64,000 bases of DNA from Epiperipatus broadwayi (GCA_028023455.1 JAQFVV010000031.1:2354001-2418000); one strand, 5' to 3'; shown: positions 13,401 through 26,339, counted from the stretch's first letter. Numbers and translations: made by a program. Notes: a model not told the origin generated them from the letters alone.

Positions 13401-13607
13401 AAACTCAGAGATAAAAATCTAATCAACTCACCATGCTTGGTAATGCATGTTGGAGAGCAGCTCATCCATGTTTGTATACTATATTAATAATCACATAGTA
13501 ATAACAGCTGCAACAACAAGAACGTGTGGAGTGGACATTAGGAATTTGCCCTGCTCAGTTCCTTTAAGGCCTTCAAGAGGAATCAAAGTATCTCCTTTCA
13601 GTTAATA
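10403..13607 (-). mobile_element. RTE-type LINE, copy 1, nearly full length, disabled
   Basis: A 3.2 kb non-LTR retrotransposon. The 3' end at low coordinates is a TCATCATCATC run, the ATGATG-type tail usual for RTE elements. The 5' end at about 13,607 coincides with the end of similarity in copy 2 (34,629). A shared 5' boundary in two copies suggests this is the true element start, giving a 5' UTR of about 440 bp. The single ORF order is apurinic-type endonuclease then reverse transcriptase. It is similar to the endonuclease-reverse transcriptase proteins often annotated as craniofacial development protein 2-like. I could not identify a target-site duplication. Confidence 0.85.
10767..13166 (-). 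pseudogene. RTE LINE endonuclease/reverse transcriptase, broken by stops and frameshifts
   Basis: This is the ORF of LINE copy 1. It begins at the ATG at 13,166. The endonuclease domain shows GTYNYKSL near the start, a CEVRRKGEE metal-binding region and QVYAPT. The SDHQLV motif comes later, at about 12,525. The reverse transcriptase shows VDYEKAFDSI (motif A, near 11,455) and LDFADDVVVFA (motif C, near 11,170), so the polymerase Asp pair is intact. Breaks: an in-frame TGA near 12,703 (Arg in copy 2), a TAA near 11,876 (Glu in copy 2), and a frameshift near 11,680. A 66-bp deletion near 12,800 removes the DFNAR catalytic segment of the endonuclease that copy 2 keeps. The copy is dead, but its sequence is well preserved. 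Confidence 0.85.
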
Positions 13608-15654
13608 GCAAACTTCTTTCTGCAGCCCATAGATCATTAGTTATCTGGAAATTGTTTTCACATTTGGAAAAACTTTTTGAATTATTTGATACACAACTTG
13701 ATGGTTGAATTTTTTTTGTTAGCTTGTTTGATGTACAGGTGGAAGGTCAAGAATTCATTATCCAGGCTAAAATAAGTATACTTTTGGATATTCTTACACT
13801 AACATCTCAACACCATTGTGAATCTGTTCCATGATTGCTTGCAAGTTTATCAAAAATAAAAACTTTCAGTTGCATTTCTTACACTGCATATCTGTTAAGG
13901 TTGTCTTCAGAAGTGTCTATGATAAGATTAAATGAATTTATTTTATTTTTTGTCTTTTGGAAAAAGTTTGTTTAACACTTATGATGTTATCCCAATATTT
14001 TTTAGCATTTTTTTTATTGTCTGCTTTTAATGGGGGTTTAACCCTATATCTGGTAGAGCAATCTTTGCATGATATTCAATTTCATGTTTTGAGTGTTTGA
14101 TATGAACTGAAATAGGGAATTATAAATCGTTGCACATCTACTAAATTTGTGAACTTTGATATGGTTTGCTAACTTTATGAAATTGATCTATTACATATGT
14201 TCAAAGTTGAAGCATGATTGCAAATTCTTTCACTGTAGCAGCAGAAGATTTTCTGCTGTCACCTGCTATCTCTTTTTTAAATTTTATTATAGTAAATATG
14301 AATGAAGGCTTTAATGATGCTAGTATAACTAACTTAAGTATGAAATTCCATATTGTAGCTGATAACTTTTTAAGAACTTTTGCCTCGGGATGCAAACAAT
14401 TTTTTAGATTTGCCCATCCTTTTATAGGAGCTGAGAAAAAATACGTAGTTCACTGAAGTAGTTTCATATCTATTCATGTATACTTTAATTGATATATTCT
14501 TTCAGTTAAAAAAACTCAGAAAGCATTCAACTATTAATCCATAATATTAGTTAAAGTAATTTGATCAATGTGGAAAACACCAATAGTTGCACTGATAAAT
14601 TAAAATAAGCTGTCTTGCTTGACATTGCTCAGTATTATTGCTTTTTAAACTTTACAAGACATTATATAGATAACTGCTTCATTATGGTTTTAAATAAATA
14701 TGATGGTTGATCAGAGGCGTTAATTCTAGTGTTTTATGTGAGTACATAAAAAAAGACCAACTTTTTCAATTAATTCTAGAATAGAAGATATAATTGATTG
14801 CTGAACCAAATGTCTCATCATTTCCCATTGAATACCAAACTATATTCACCCAGAAGAGAAGTAATTTAAATAGATCATCAAAGTACATGCTTCCCATAAC
14901 TGCCTGTACTTTGATTTTCTTAGAATTTTGATGTGAGCATTTGTTCATGTTTATTTTTTAAAATATAGAGTTTATATAATTTTTAGAGTGTCTGTGAATT
15001 TGAACAAAATGAATGTGATGCAATTATTAAATCTAGATAAAGCTAAAGTTGTATAAAGTTAAGATAATTTTATTAAAAACAATTTGCAGTCAACAATAGA
15101 TTTTTGTTTCTCAAGAATAGGTTTTTTCATATACTTTGGTGGAACCAAATAAATTTTTTGATAAGAGCCAGGTTTGGTATTTATATGTTTGCTTTGAATT
15201 GGTAAACAAATATCCATGACAGTGCTGATATTACAATGGAGTTTTCCCATTCCAGAATTTTTTTTTTGTTATTCAATGTACTTCATAAACTTATATCATT
15301 ATTCAACTGTTGGTATTTTTGTGTCTGCAATGCTTGAATTTTGAAATTATTGCTTCTTTTAATGTTCTTCAATAACTTGTTTTTTTTTTTTTTTTGTAGG
15401 TCTTATCATCACTTTTTTTAAAGAAATTTTTGTACTTATAGTGGTAATTATTAACAACAGTTATTGAAATTTTGGGTGAATTCTGTTTTATACAGAAATT
15501 GATTATTTTTCACATTGCTCTCTGTAGTCTTCTTGATTTTTTTATTATTTGTAAATATAAATGTTCAATATCTAAGCTAGACTTGTTCTGCTTGCTGTAT
15601 GAAGCTATATGATGTGATAACTTTTTAAACACATGAATATTTTAATGGGAATTC
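13608..15654. other. AT-rich interval, no identifiable gene
   Basis: There are scattered open frames of 60-80 codons, for example at 14,201-14,456 on both strands. None shows a domain signature, splice context or codon pattern that I can defend. Decayed transposon coding sequence is possible but not demonstrable by eye. Confidence 0.5.
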
Positions 15655-16010
15655 ACATTTAATAATATTATAAAATTTTCTTATAGATCCATTAAAACAA
15701 TATTAATTCAAGATGGGTCAGCATTTCCCAATTAAAAAATATTCTTAATATTCCTAATTAGTTTGATTTCATAATTTGAAAATATGGGCTTCCAAAGTAA
15801 TAAAAGTATTTTGGTAATTGTTAAATGTTATTTGATAAAATCAATAATAAACATTTCATTATGCTCTTTACAATTATGGCCTATTAATATATTTAAAAAT
15901 TAAAAAAAACAAACTTCAAATTCTTTAACACATTTTTTCTTTTCAAATTTTTTTTTTTTACATTTTATTTTCTGAATCATATATAAAAATGAGAAAACCA
16001 ACTTCTTTCT
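15655..16010 (+). repeat. Direct repeat D, copy 1
   Basis: About 350 bp, matched by 16,797-17,145 at roughly 85 percent by eye. Shared landmarks in order are TAATATTATAAAATT, AGATCCATTAAAACAATATT, AATATGGGCTTCCAAA, a long T-tract, and ATGAGAAAACCAA at the end. The copies lie 1.14 kb apart in the same orientation. They could be flanking terminal repeats of a small element or a local duplication. The interval between them (16,011-16,796) has no recognisable coding content. Confidence 0.8.
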
Positions 16011-16796
16011 ATTTTTTTTTTTATTGCTTTCATTTACTAACATTTTCAAATCACTTAGTCATTACGATTTTCACACAATGTCAAAATTAAACATTGTAAC
16101 TCCCAGTAACTTAAAAGAATCTTATGTTGTTCTCAAAATTCATACTACAATTATAAACAATAATCTGAATATTTGTAGTGTTTATAATTTGCTTTATAAT
16201 CTTATTAAGAATAGCTTTAAAACCTCCATGATCTTTATTAAATGGTACTATACATTTGTATAACTGTTACACAATAATACATTTATATAACATGGAATTA
16301 ATGTTATAAAGCAACTTGACTTGGATACTAAAATCAAGAATTAAAGATCAAGTGCCCTTTGGTTTCCATCAATGTATTTCTGAATTTTGGATTTGTGGAT
16401 TATATATTATTATGATTAAGTATGATCCTGGTTTTATTGATACAAATGAAATGAAATTAATGTTAAATTTATTTGCAGAAAGTTGTGACCTCCTAGATTA
16501 TGAGGTACTAGGCTACAGCCCATTTTTAAATTTAGAATTACTAATGAATATTAAAATCATGCTCATGTTATTCACTGAGAGTATTAGTTTATTTATAGCT
16601 ATGATGGGGTGCTATATTAATAGTTATAGAATTGCTAACATATTTCTCATAGTTTACTATAAAATAAGTTATATTCATTAAAACATATATAAAAATATTA
16701 CATAATTACAATATAGAATTTTATAAAAAAACATAAGAAACTAAAAGAGGAATGTATAAAAAGTTAGATGAAACATTTTAATTAATTTGAGTTTAA

Positions 16797-17145
16797 ATTT
16801 AGTAATATTATAAAATTCTCATATAGATCCATTAAAACAATATTAATTTGAGATAGATCAGCATTTCCTAATTAAAAAAATATTCTTAGTTTCTCTAGTT
16901 AGTTTGATTTTATGGTTGGAAAATATGGGCTTCCAAAATAATAAATTATTTATTTAATAAAATTAATAATAAGCATTTCACAATGTTCTTTATAAATATG
17001 GTTTATTAATATATTTAAAAATTTAAAAAAAAACTACATCAAATTCTTTGTCACACTTTTTTTTTTTTCAAAGCCTGTTTTTTTTTAAAAAAATTTTTTT
17101 TTTATTTTCTGATCCATATATAAAAAATGAGAAAACCAATTTTGG
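16797..17145 (+). repeat. Direct repeat D, copy 2
   Basis: Second copy of the 350-bp repeat at 15,655-16,010, with scattered substitutions and small deletions. It is followed by a short segment that holds a Penelope-like hairpin motif. Confidence 0.8.
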
Positions 17146-17369
17146 ATAGAAAGTGTTAGGAATCTGATATAATTATAGATATGTAATTACAATAATTGAC
17201 AAGTATTTTATATAAAAATATAAATTAAAGAAAAAAATGTAAAAGGATATTGGTACATAGGAAAGTAATTAAGAAGTAAGTTAAAAAAAAGTAATTTACG
17301 TCATATTTCTTTTTACGTTGTTTTTGGAAATTCTTTATAAACATATATTTGTATGTGTATTATAGAAAT

Positions 17370-17412
17370 AATCTCTCCTTCTTAATGACCATTTAAAATG
17401 GTCGAAATGTTG
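17370..17412 (+). ncRNA. Penelope-like tail hairpin, degenerate hammerhead-like
   Basis: The sequence shows CTCC, then a hairpin GACCATTTAAAATGGTC, then GAAATGTTGGAG. The outer CTCC and GGAG can pair. This resembles hammerhead stem I, stem II and the GAAA box, but the conserved CTGANGA box is replaced by TTCTTAAT. It is therefore unlikely to cleave. Related hairpins occur at 23,335-23,370 and at 27,160-27,200 (minus). Penelope-like elements are known to carry hammerhead motifs in their terminal repeats. Confidence 0.45.
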
Positions 17413-17459
17413 GAGGAAAAGTGAAATCAAAATGGTTCATCAAATTAAAAAAAAAAAAA

Positions 17460-20089
17460 GTTTAAAGAGGAAAAATGTGTTAAGAATTTGGGTAGTTTTT
17501 TTAAATTAATAAATAATATGGAAAAAGAATAAATAAATAATTAATTGTATGATTAAAGATGAATACTTCTTGAGGTTATAATTATTTTGGGTGTATATCT
17601 AATACATACTTCGCAATTCCATATAGAAAATTGACAAGTTAAATATATGTTTAACTTGGAAGATAAATTGACATTTAGTTATTCAAGTAATTCACTAGGG
17701 GGGAGGGGTGCAGTTCTTACTACTTTTTACTGGAGATATTAAAATATGCTTTTAAAATATTAATAAATTTTAGTTTTGAAGGAATCAACACAATTTGTAA
17801 GTGCTGAAAAGGAGAATAAATCCATTAAATGTTTTACTGTTTGTCTTCAATGTTACAAACGTTATATGCTCTTTCAAATGCCTCAAACTTTTGATTATTA
17901 AAAGAAAATATTTATAAATCAATTTAATTCCTGTATTGATGACAGGAAGATTTAGGAAAACATACCCTAACATATTTGTAAAGAATTTAAGCGGATTTAC
18001 CTCACATTTGTATTGCATTTGAAATTTTAGTAAAGTATTATATGTAATAATATTAAATTTCTGTTGACACATTTATTGTTAATGAATGGCACAAGCTGTT
18101 ACATATTTAATGAGAAAAGATGTCTTAGTTAACAAAGACAATATCTAGATTAAAAATAAGATGTATATTGATATTAAAATGAAAAATTTTGCATTAATAT
18201 ATTGTGTGAAAGATTTACGTTCTTTCATTCCATTGTTTTCCATATTGAATTCCAGAATTTCTTAGCTAATATACTGTATATAAATTATAAATATAATAAT
18301 AAAAATAAACTATGCATGCTATTTAATAATTTGGATTATGAAGAGATTCTTTAAAATTTTTAATTGTTGCAGAATATAATTAATTAATGTGCATGCTAGA
18401 TTAGGTTTATTATCTAAAACATTGAAGGATTAGTTGAGTAAGTATTTGAATTATTACTGATCAAATGCACTTTGAAAATTTATCTGATTTACAATCAGAT
18501 CATACAACTTATGTTCTTTTGCACATTGCATATGTTTGTGTAGGGAGGCATGCTATAGAGGTAGATTCAATGTAAAAAGACTTATAAGTTTATTGACAAG
18601 ATAATACAAATTCTTTTGAAATAGACTGGCTCAGAAAAATATGGGTATTGATTATGCTTTTTATTATAAAAATTAATCAGTTTATTTAAATTTGGCATGT
18701 TATTATATTACAAAGTGGGTGGATAAATATATATCAACTAAGTAAGTTATTAAAATTTAAATAAATATTGGTCAGCAGTAATACTGAAATATGCTAAGTT
18801 ACGATTTGAAGTTGAATATGGTAATAACTAAAACGTTGAAAGTTAATCATCAACGTGAAAAATAGTTATTTGGTTTTATGAATTCCTTTCTAAATAATAC
18901 ATAATTACTGATTCAACTTGATTTTTAATTAATATGTTTTAGTTAATTGAAATTAAAGATTAAATTCTACAATAACTAGTATAACATGGATTTCTTCAAT
19001 ATTAATTTTTCTACGCATCTTGTGGGAAGATGTAAACTTATTTCTTAATCTTTGAATATTTATATTTCATCATATTGTCTTATTAGAAAGTAAATGATGG
19101 ATTTGATTTATTTATTAACAATTATATCATTTAGTCAATTCATATTTCCATTATTTTTTTTGCATACATACATGTTTAAAATATTTGTGTATTAGATGAA
19201 AAAACAAATTTTATATAGATATCATTAGGAATATCTCTGCAAGATCTATAAAGAAATCCCTAGATATATTCTCTATAGATTATTAATTGCAAATTTATAG
19301 GATTTTTTCTTTGTTTTATAGATTGACTATTATAATTAAAATGTTGGTTTGAAACTCAACTTTGACCATATTATAGTTTGAAAGGAATGAAAGAATTGAT
19401 GCTCTAATTGATAACCAACTTGGAAAATGAAATTAAAGTATGATTTGCTAGTGATTAGATAAACTATTAATAAGTAGATAACTATGGAAAGAAATCGAGA
19501 AATTGATTGCAAATTCTCTTGGAGGTAAAATGTGGATAAACAACATGAAAAATTTTTAAAAATAAAATTGATATTACACATTATTAAGTATAATCTTAGA
19601 TTAGTGGTCCCCTATAATATTTAAAATGTTTTATTGAAATCATGATGTTTTTGTCTTAGTCAGCAGAGTGGGTAACATTTATAAATAACTCAATAGAGTA
19701 AATTGAACTGAAATTAAATAAATTTGTTGGGAATGACTAAAGTATGATAGTTGTTTCAGTAATAACATTAACATTTACTAGAAGTATGACACCATTATTT
19801 GTGTTGTTATTTAAGTGATAAATGTATTTCTATCTCTTAGATAAACATTTTAGTATGCTTGAATTTGTAGATATCTATTTCAACCCTCAATAATTTTTTT
19901 TTACTACCACAAAGAATTAATCTAGGCAATATTGCATATGAAGCATTATATAAATAACATCATTGTATATTTATTTAAGTATTATTGTTTATTTAATAAT
20001 AAGAAATACTATAATTACTGTTTACAAAATCATATATATAAACATTTCTAGTTGTTAATATTATGTAATAATCAAGATTAATATTCCAA
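17460..20089. other. AT-rich interval, no feature seen
   Basis: Very AT-rich sequence with no gene, RNA or clear mobile element. Confidence 0.6.
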
Positions 20090-20194
20090 CACTAGTTTAT
20101 TAAGTAAATAAAATACTCTCAATCCAAACATGTACACAAAACTTCTATCTTGCACTTTGGATTGAGAGTATTTCATTTACTTAATAAACCAGTG
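20090..20194. repeat. Short inverted repeat (39-bp arms, 27-bp loop)
   Basis: Arms 20,090-20,128 and 20,156-20,194 are reverse complements with about two or three mismatches. They begin CACTAGTTTATTAAG and end CTTAATAAACCAGTG. This looks like a miniature hairpin element. No clear target duplication flanks it. Confidence 0.85.
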
Positions 20195-21394
20195 CTGCAT
20201 AATATATATTTAATTAGCCAAGACAGAAATTTGTTTATAATCATTTTAAAGATACAATGACATAAACTATCAGGATAGAACAATAAGTAGTTTTATTTAA
20301 CACAAATAAAGAAAAGTCAAATAATGACAGGGAAATAATGAAAGCTGTAGAAAAATGGTGAAATGAAAAACAGAAATATGGATATAATGTAGCAATGATT
20401 GGGCAATAAAAAATTATGAAAAATCTTGAAAAGAAAGTTGTAGATATGACTTTGATAAAAGTTATAAAATATAATATGAAGATGAATACTTATCAGTTAA
20501 TTGGTTTAGAGTTCATGAAAGTGGAAAAATAAATCCGAGACAATGATTTTAATAGCCAGTTTTTGAGCTATAATGTCAGAATTTGGGGAAAAAAATTACA
20601 ATTGGTATATATATAATTTCCAGGTAAATGAATTGGGGATAAATATCTTTTTAAATCATTATTCTTTACCTATAATATCTATTTTGCAGAATATTGTGAA
20701 CTTATCTTTTAAGTAGCTATTTAGAATTTAGAGGAGAGAATAGATAGAGTTAGTAAAGAAAATTCAAAATATTGTTGAAAAATTATAAGAGAGAATGAAT
20801 AAGAGATTGAATATAGAAATTATAAACAAATTTATTTAAGAATTGCAATAAGTGTGGAAAAGTCTTTAAGAAAAAAGGAAAAAATCTTGACAAAAATAAT
20901 TATAGAAAAAAATACTAATTAAAAAAGTAAAATGCACATTATTGTCTTATAAGAGGGAAGAAGTATGACAAATTTTATGGAAGGAGATGATGGTACCAAT
21001 CTAATTAGCTATCTTATCTACATTTAAATTTTCTCTTTAATTGAGTCTTTAAATACTGCTTTAAACACTGGGATGACTAATCAAGAATTTGTCGATTTTT
21101 TTTTGCAAAAATGGTGATTTATTCTACTGACAATACGACTATGTTTATAAATTCACTGTTTAATTTAAAACCTCTTGTATAGAGTATTCATTGACAGGTC
21201 TTTGGTTTTTTGGCAAATTTTTATTTCTCATCAATTTATTATTGGATTTAAAGAAGAGGGGTGTAGAGAAGGCGGGGGGGATTCAAGGCACACCATATGG
21301 TAGTAAAGTAGATTATTTATGAAAAGGAGTAATAAATTTTGTGAAAAAGACAAGAGGTAAATTAAGTAGATAAATAGATAATATATAGATGTAA
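20195..21394. other. AT-rich interval, possible decayed coding remnants
   Basis: Between about 20,300 and 20,980 the plus strand has the A-rich, GAA/AAT-rich texture of decayed retroelement coding DNA. No motif is clear enough to assign. Confidence 0.4.
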
Positions 21395-21860
21395 AACTAT
21401 CCATATAGTAGTGCCACCATGTGCAAGCCAGAGTAATCAATGGATGCAAGAAGGTTTGTGCATAAAATTCTTATCTAGTGCACACTTATCCAATTTCTCC
21501 AGATTAGTTTCTAGCTTGTGGCTTTCAGCAGAGTACTACATCTAGGTCTCAGAATTTTATGCACCACTCTAGTAGCCACCTTTTACCTTTTTAGTTAACT
21601 ATAAAGTCATGAGTTCAAAATGAAAACAATGTTTTCAATCCAAGCTCAATCATTTGTATAGTCATATAGATCTGAACCTATTTCAGCATTTACACATTTT
21701 GCTGTCTTTGGTTCTTTAATAACCATAGCCACCATCACCCTTTTTTTGGCAAGATTGTATCACTTGTTCTTCATTCCCTATGCTTACACAAGTGGTTATA
21801 ATAGAGGCAAAACTCTCCATACAGTAGTGCCACTTAGTGCATCCTGGCTTACACTAGTTA
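21395..21860 (+). repeat. Pair of about 45-bp direct repeats around a 370-bp spacer
   Basis: The sequence near 21,398 (ATCCATATAGTAGTGCCAC) recurs near 21,815 as a variant (CTCCATACAGTAGTGCCAC). Each copy is followed by a partly conserved stretch. Each includes, on the minus strand, a GTGGCACTA core that resembles the CTCF-like motifs at the ends of the large palindrome. Confidence 0.5.
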
Positions 21861-21869
21861 CCATTGCTG

Positions 21870-24420
21870 TATGGAGAAGTTTGCCTCATAATGTACCTCG
21901 AGTCCAATCATGTGTGAGATACATATGTCAGGAACAATCATGAACTCTGCCCTGTATGCCCAGATTCCAGGTTCAATTACTTATGAGCAGCAAATCCGAT
22001 GATACTAGAATATTTAATTTACCACCAGCCGATATCGCACATCGGAGAAACAAAGAGACTCAGGGGAAAATCATGACAAATGCCTATATACATTTTAAAA
22101 CGGACAAGCACTTATGCTTAACTTTAGTGGGATCTTACATCATTCCACAAATCATGACATTTAAAATTTAACTAAATCAATTAACTAAAGAATGAGTAAT
22201 GATCAGATGTTTAATTTCAAAATTATATTTAATAATGAACAAATAGAAAAAAAAATATACATTTGAATTATATTAAATGGTGATTAGTCTCGTATTACAA
22301 ATAAGTTATATTGTGCTTACTCACACTTGAGCATAAGTATTTACAAATAAGTTATAAAGAATTTTGATGCAGCGTAATGACATTTCAATTAATCTAGCGC
22401 ATTTATAAAGTGTACAATTTATAATGATTCGCCCGAATTACAAACAAAAACACAACCTTGACTGATCCCATGATGGGTTACATAATTGTCGGTTAACTAA
22501 CTGACCAAGCTATCATAAGTTTAATATATAAGAAAATAATTTTTAATAAAGATTTATTTACTTTATTTGCATGACTAACGTATGTGGGATTATTTCTTTA
22601 AATTATATATAAGAGTCGTTAAGCGACACATCAAAAGTTATTTAATTTATGAGATACGTTTAGTTAGACCATAACATTAGATATAGATAGGCTTGAGCTT
22701 TTTGAAAAAAGGGATCTAATATAAAGTGTCGCGGTGTTAGCATAATGGCCGAATATCTGTGGATCCAATATTTTGAGGTGCTTTATCATATTACAGACAG
22801 TCTAGCTGACTTGCCACCCCACATTTTGTGGAATCGGCTGACAAAGGGTCCTCGGACGGAGATGCACTGGGCTGAACTTTGCTGGAATTATCCCATGCAT
22901 TGCTCTCGTTTTGCGAGTATATATATGTATATGGTCCAGGGACATTCATCGCCCTGTTTACGACCTGAAACAAAGATGAGATGACTCGGGCATTCCGACG
23001 CATGTCTCTAGATAAAGCGTAATAACATCAAGAGTGGCCTATGCTAACAACACTTTGGGATGGACTAATAACTAAATCAAATATCTATAACTAAGCTTAT
23101 AACCTATAATGATAATATCGAAGATAATGGTATGATCTTATTTATTAAACGTAGTTTAAAGACATTATTAGAAAAGTATTTTTAAATAATTTAATATATC
23201 TAGCACACAGTTCTTCTTTTCAAAATAGTTCATATATATCTAATATAGAAATAAAACAAACTAACTCCTTCTTTTTAAAACTTGATTTTTTATGATTATA
23301 TTTATTGTATATATATTTTATTTTAGTGTGCCTTGAAAAAGACTATAAAAAATAGTCGAAACGTCGGATTTCTTTTTCATGATTATAGTCATAAAAAATC
23401 AAGTTTTAAAAAGGAGTTAGTTTGTTTTATTTCTATATAAAAGTATTTTTAATATCAACGAAAGTTCTAACCCCCATCCCCTCCTTCATTATACTTATTT
23501 AATAAAATTCCACATACGTATAACATAGTATACAATTAAGTCTAAGGTGTGCTTTAAGAAAAATATTCATATATATTTTTAGATGGCGAGAATAAAGACA
23601 TAAAAAAAGTAATATATATATTTAACATATTTGTTTGCATTAATATTGCGCTCTTACGGAGATTATTAACATTGTATAAATCATAAACTAATCAAAAATG
23701 AAACTTTATTTCTCCCTGTGTTGTTTACGCAAAAAGTATAATAATTAGCAGAACATTTTTTTTTTAAAAAAAAAAAAATCTTCTCCCAACCTAGCAAGCG
23801 TTATAGTCTTAAAAGTAAAAACAAACTAATTAATTGTTACTCCTATCTAATGCGAGGTTCTAAGGTAAAAATAACTATACTGGCAAGGGTGGGAGTTCAT
23901 TGAAATATCATTTAGCATTAATATATATATATATTAGACAAAATATTAATAAAATAATTGCCGCATTAAATTAAAAATGAGAGAAATTATGAGGCTAATC
24001 AAAATGGTTATAGAATAAAATAAACTATAAAAGTTACAAATAATATTAAATTCTTTCATATTTTAAGAGTTAATCAGGAGAAAGTTCTGAGTTCATAAGG
24101 GCGGCACTTTACAGAGTTGCCTTTGGATAGTATGTAGCAGACCACCCGGTTGGTTCTCATGGTATAGCAGCAGGTTCGCAGACGTTCATCATTAGTGTCA
24201 GGCTGGCTGGAGTTGGGTTGGCCTAGTCATGGAGAGAAGAGGTTTCTTGAATTTGGGTGACGTAGATTCATTGGGCGGATGCCTTACGAATCTACTTACT
24301 CTACCTGATGACTGAATTTGGGCCCTATTTATATGACTCCTATTTAAGTTGTAATACCTGCGGCTATAAAAGAATACTGCAGAACAGCTTTTTAGTAAGG
24401 AATTTCTCCTTTGTTAATCA
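21870..24420 (-). mobile_element. Candidate diverged LTR related to the 2.8 kb LTRs at 43.8 and 51.9 kb
   Basis: The segment from about 21,920 shows GTCAGGAACAATCATGAACT followed by CTGCCCTGTATG. This closely matches the start region of the LTRs at 43,905 and 51,975. Weaker collinear matches follow: a GAGAAACA segment near 22,045, a GTGCTTTATCATAT segment near 22,779, a CATTCCGACGCATGTCTC segment near 22,990, and a GGAGAAAGTTCTGAGTTCAT segment near 24,080. No paired copy or coding interior is present, so a solo LTR is the simplest reading. The end points are uncertain. A Penelope-derived insertion sits inside it at 23,186-23,438. Confidence 0.45.
23186..23438 (+). mobile_element. Penelope-derived hairpin insertion with 14-bp target duplication
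   Basis: A 253-bp insertion is flanked by a perfect AAAAGTATTTTTAA at 23,172-23,185 and 23,439-23,452. Inverted-repeat arms of about 50 bp (23,243-23,296 and 23,388-23,438) enclose a centre with CCTTGAAAAAGACTAT, a loop, then ATAGTCGAAACGTCGG. The same centre and flanks occur in the 3' region of the Penelope-like remnant at 27.1 kb, which identifies the family. The right arm ends exactly at the target duplication. Confidence 0.75.
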
Positions 24421-25950
24421 GGTAGTGTAAAACAATGCAAACGGATTAGTATTTCCGAAACAATTGTTCTAAATCTATTTTTGACTCGGAAATAGATTTT
24501 GCCAAATGATAAGTTTTGTTAATGAAAATTATTTAATTTTCTAATAGAGATTATAATTTAATCACGCTAATTGATTTTGGTTTAGAATGCTTTTACAAGC
24601 TACCAAGCCGATTGCATCATCCCACCCATTACATACATACGTATTTTTAGTACACAAAATTTCAAATATACATTTTCATATAACATATACAAACATAAAT
24701 ATTAATTTATACCTAATCCCCCATCACTTTTAATATATACATGTGATTTACGCACATATACGACCTATTAAAATTATATGAAATATTATTATTGATTCAT
24801 TTAATTCAAGATTATTAAATATCTTGTTAACGTTTATTTTGAATACAAAATTAAAAAAAAAAATTGAACTGAATAGGTACGTATATATACGTAGAACTGG
24901 GATTTGAATCCAGTTTGGTGGTGAGGGATCGGATAGGACTGTGAAACGCGTGAAACGTAAGCTGAATCTCAGATTCCGTTTCAATAGAATAGGGAATGAA
25001 GATTATATGGTATTTAGTGGTTTAATATATAGATTTTAGTAGACGATTTTCAAAAATAGTTGTTTTTTTTAGTTCTATATGAAGAAGATAAGTAAGTTAA
25101 AGTTGATAAATTAACACTTATGAGTGAAACAAAGTAATCAAATGTTTTGTCATTTGAGAAGTCGTCAGGCATTTGAATATCTGAAGAAACAAAGCAGAAC
25201 TACAATCCATGACTCTTTAATTTTCAGAAGACCAATAATCATGAGTAAAGATAAGATTACAAAAAGAAATTTAATTGTATAATTTTTTTAAAAATTAAGA
25301 TGAGTTAAAAATATGATAAAGATTATGTTTGATAATGACTTTTATCTAAGTATATCACAAAAAAAGATGAAATTATAAAACTAATTCAAATTAATTATGG
25401 AGATTGAAATAAAATGATAATTAATATATTAAGCAATATATGAAGAAATAAAATGACAAGAATACACTAAGGTTTGTGAAAGCATCAACATATTAAGGTT
25501 GAAGACATATGTATGATAATAAATGAAGAAGACTTTTTGTTATTTAAAATAAGAAGAGAATCTTTAGAAAGAAAAAAAAAAGATTACTAAGTAATATGAT
25601 GTGGAAGATAGAATGAGTAGATTGTGAATAAATAAACAGAAACATATAAAATATATAGTTGTGGAATATGTGATTTTAAAGAGATAGAGAAAGTTGATTC
25701 TGGTTATTTAGTTATCGGAAAATAAAATTTAGAATATGAGCTGTAAACTGGAATTTGAGATGGAAATGATACAAGAATGACAAAATAATAGAAATCATAA
25801 AAGTTATATTGGAAAAATTAAGGCAAAAAACAAAACAAAATAATATTCCTTTTATGATTTTTTGAAAAATAAATAAACTAAAAGATTTCCAAGTCACACA
25901 GTGAATTCACAAAATGTTTTAGTGAGATACTTTTAGAAGGAAAAAAAAAG
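24421..25950. other. AT-rich interval, no identifiable gene
   Basis: No gene is seen. The stretch 25,260-25,940 is A-rich and may be decayed retroelement sequence, without a clear motif. A tRNA T-arm look-alike near 24,898 is dismissed elsewhere. Confidence 0.5.
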
Positions 25951-25963
25951 TAATATAATTTAT

Positions 25964-26326
25964 ATATAGGGTATATGAACACAGACTTTCACATGACCCA
26001 CCATTCTCCACACTATCTCATAATACTGATACACTTGAACACATATATGTTGAAAAGATAAATAATCACCAATATATGTATTTCATGCTAAACCAGCAAT
26101 CACCGTTGGTCCAGATTATCATATATTCTATAAGTGCTCAGATATATATTAAGATAGCCAAATCTCATACTTTAATGGACAGGCTTCAATCTACTCCACA
26201 CTCCAACTTTTCAACTGTCCATCCAATTAAAAATCTGATAATGGAATGCTTAAAGGCCACTCTGAGGCTGAGATTCTTGTCACACTATGGTGACTTCAGG
26301 TATATAATGAGCCTGTGTGTTTCAGT
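25964..26326 (+). mobile_element. Short non-coding insertion, family X copy 2, with 13-bp target duplication
   Basis: A 363-bp insertion is flanked by a perfect TAATATAATTTAT at 25,951-25,963 and 26,327-26,339. It starts ATATAGGGTATATGAACAC and ends GCCTGTGTGTTTCAGT. Both ends match copy 1 at 9524-9917, but the interior runs in the opposite relative orientation. The 92-codon open frame inside resembles the one in copy 1 only because the DNA is repeated. Confidence 0.75.
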
Positions 26327-26339
26327 TAATATAATTTAT

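Noticed and set aside
14201-14456. Overlapping 64- and 80-codon frames on opposite strands
   Set aside because: No domain, no splice context and mutually exclusive. I could not link either to a transposase or host protein.
24890-24915. tRNA T-arm look-alike (CTGGG, loop ATTTGAA, TCCAG)
   Set aside because: No A box, anticodon arm or acceptor stem can be formed upstream, and the T-loop lacks the normal TTCGA. I do not call a tRNA or SINE.
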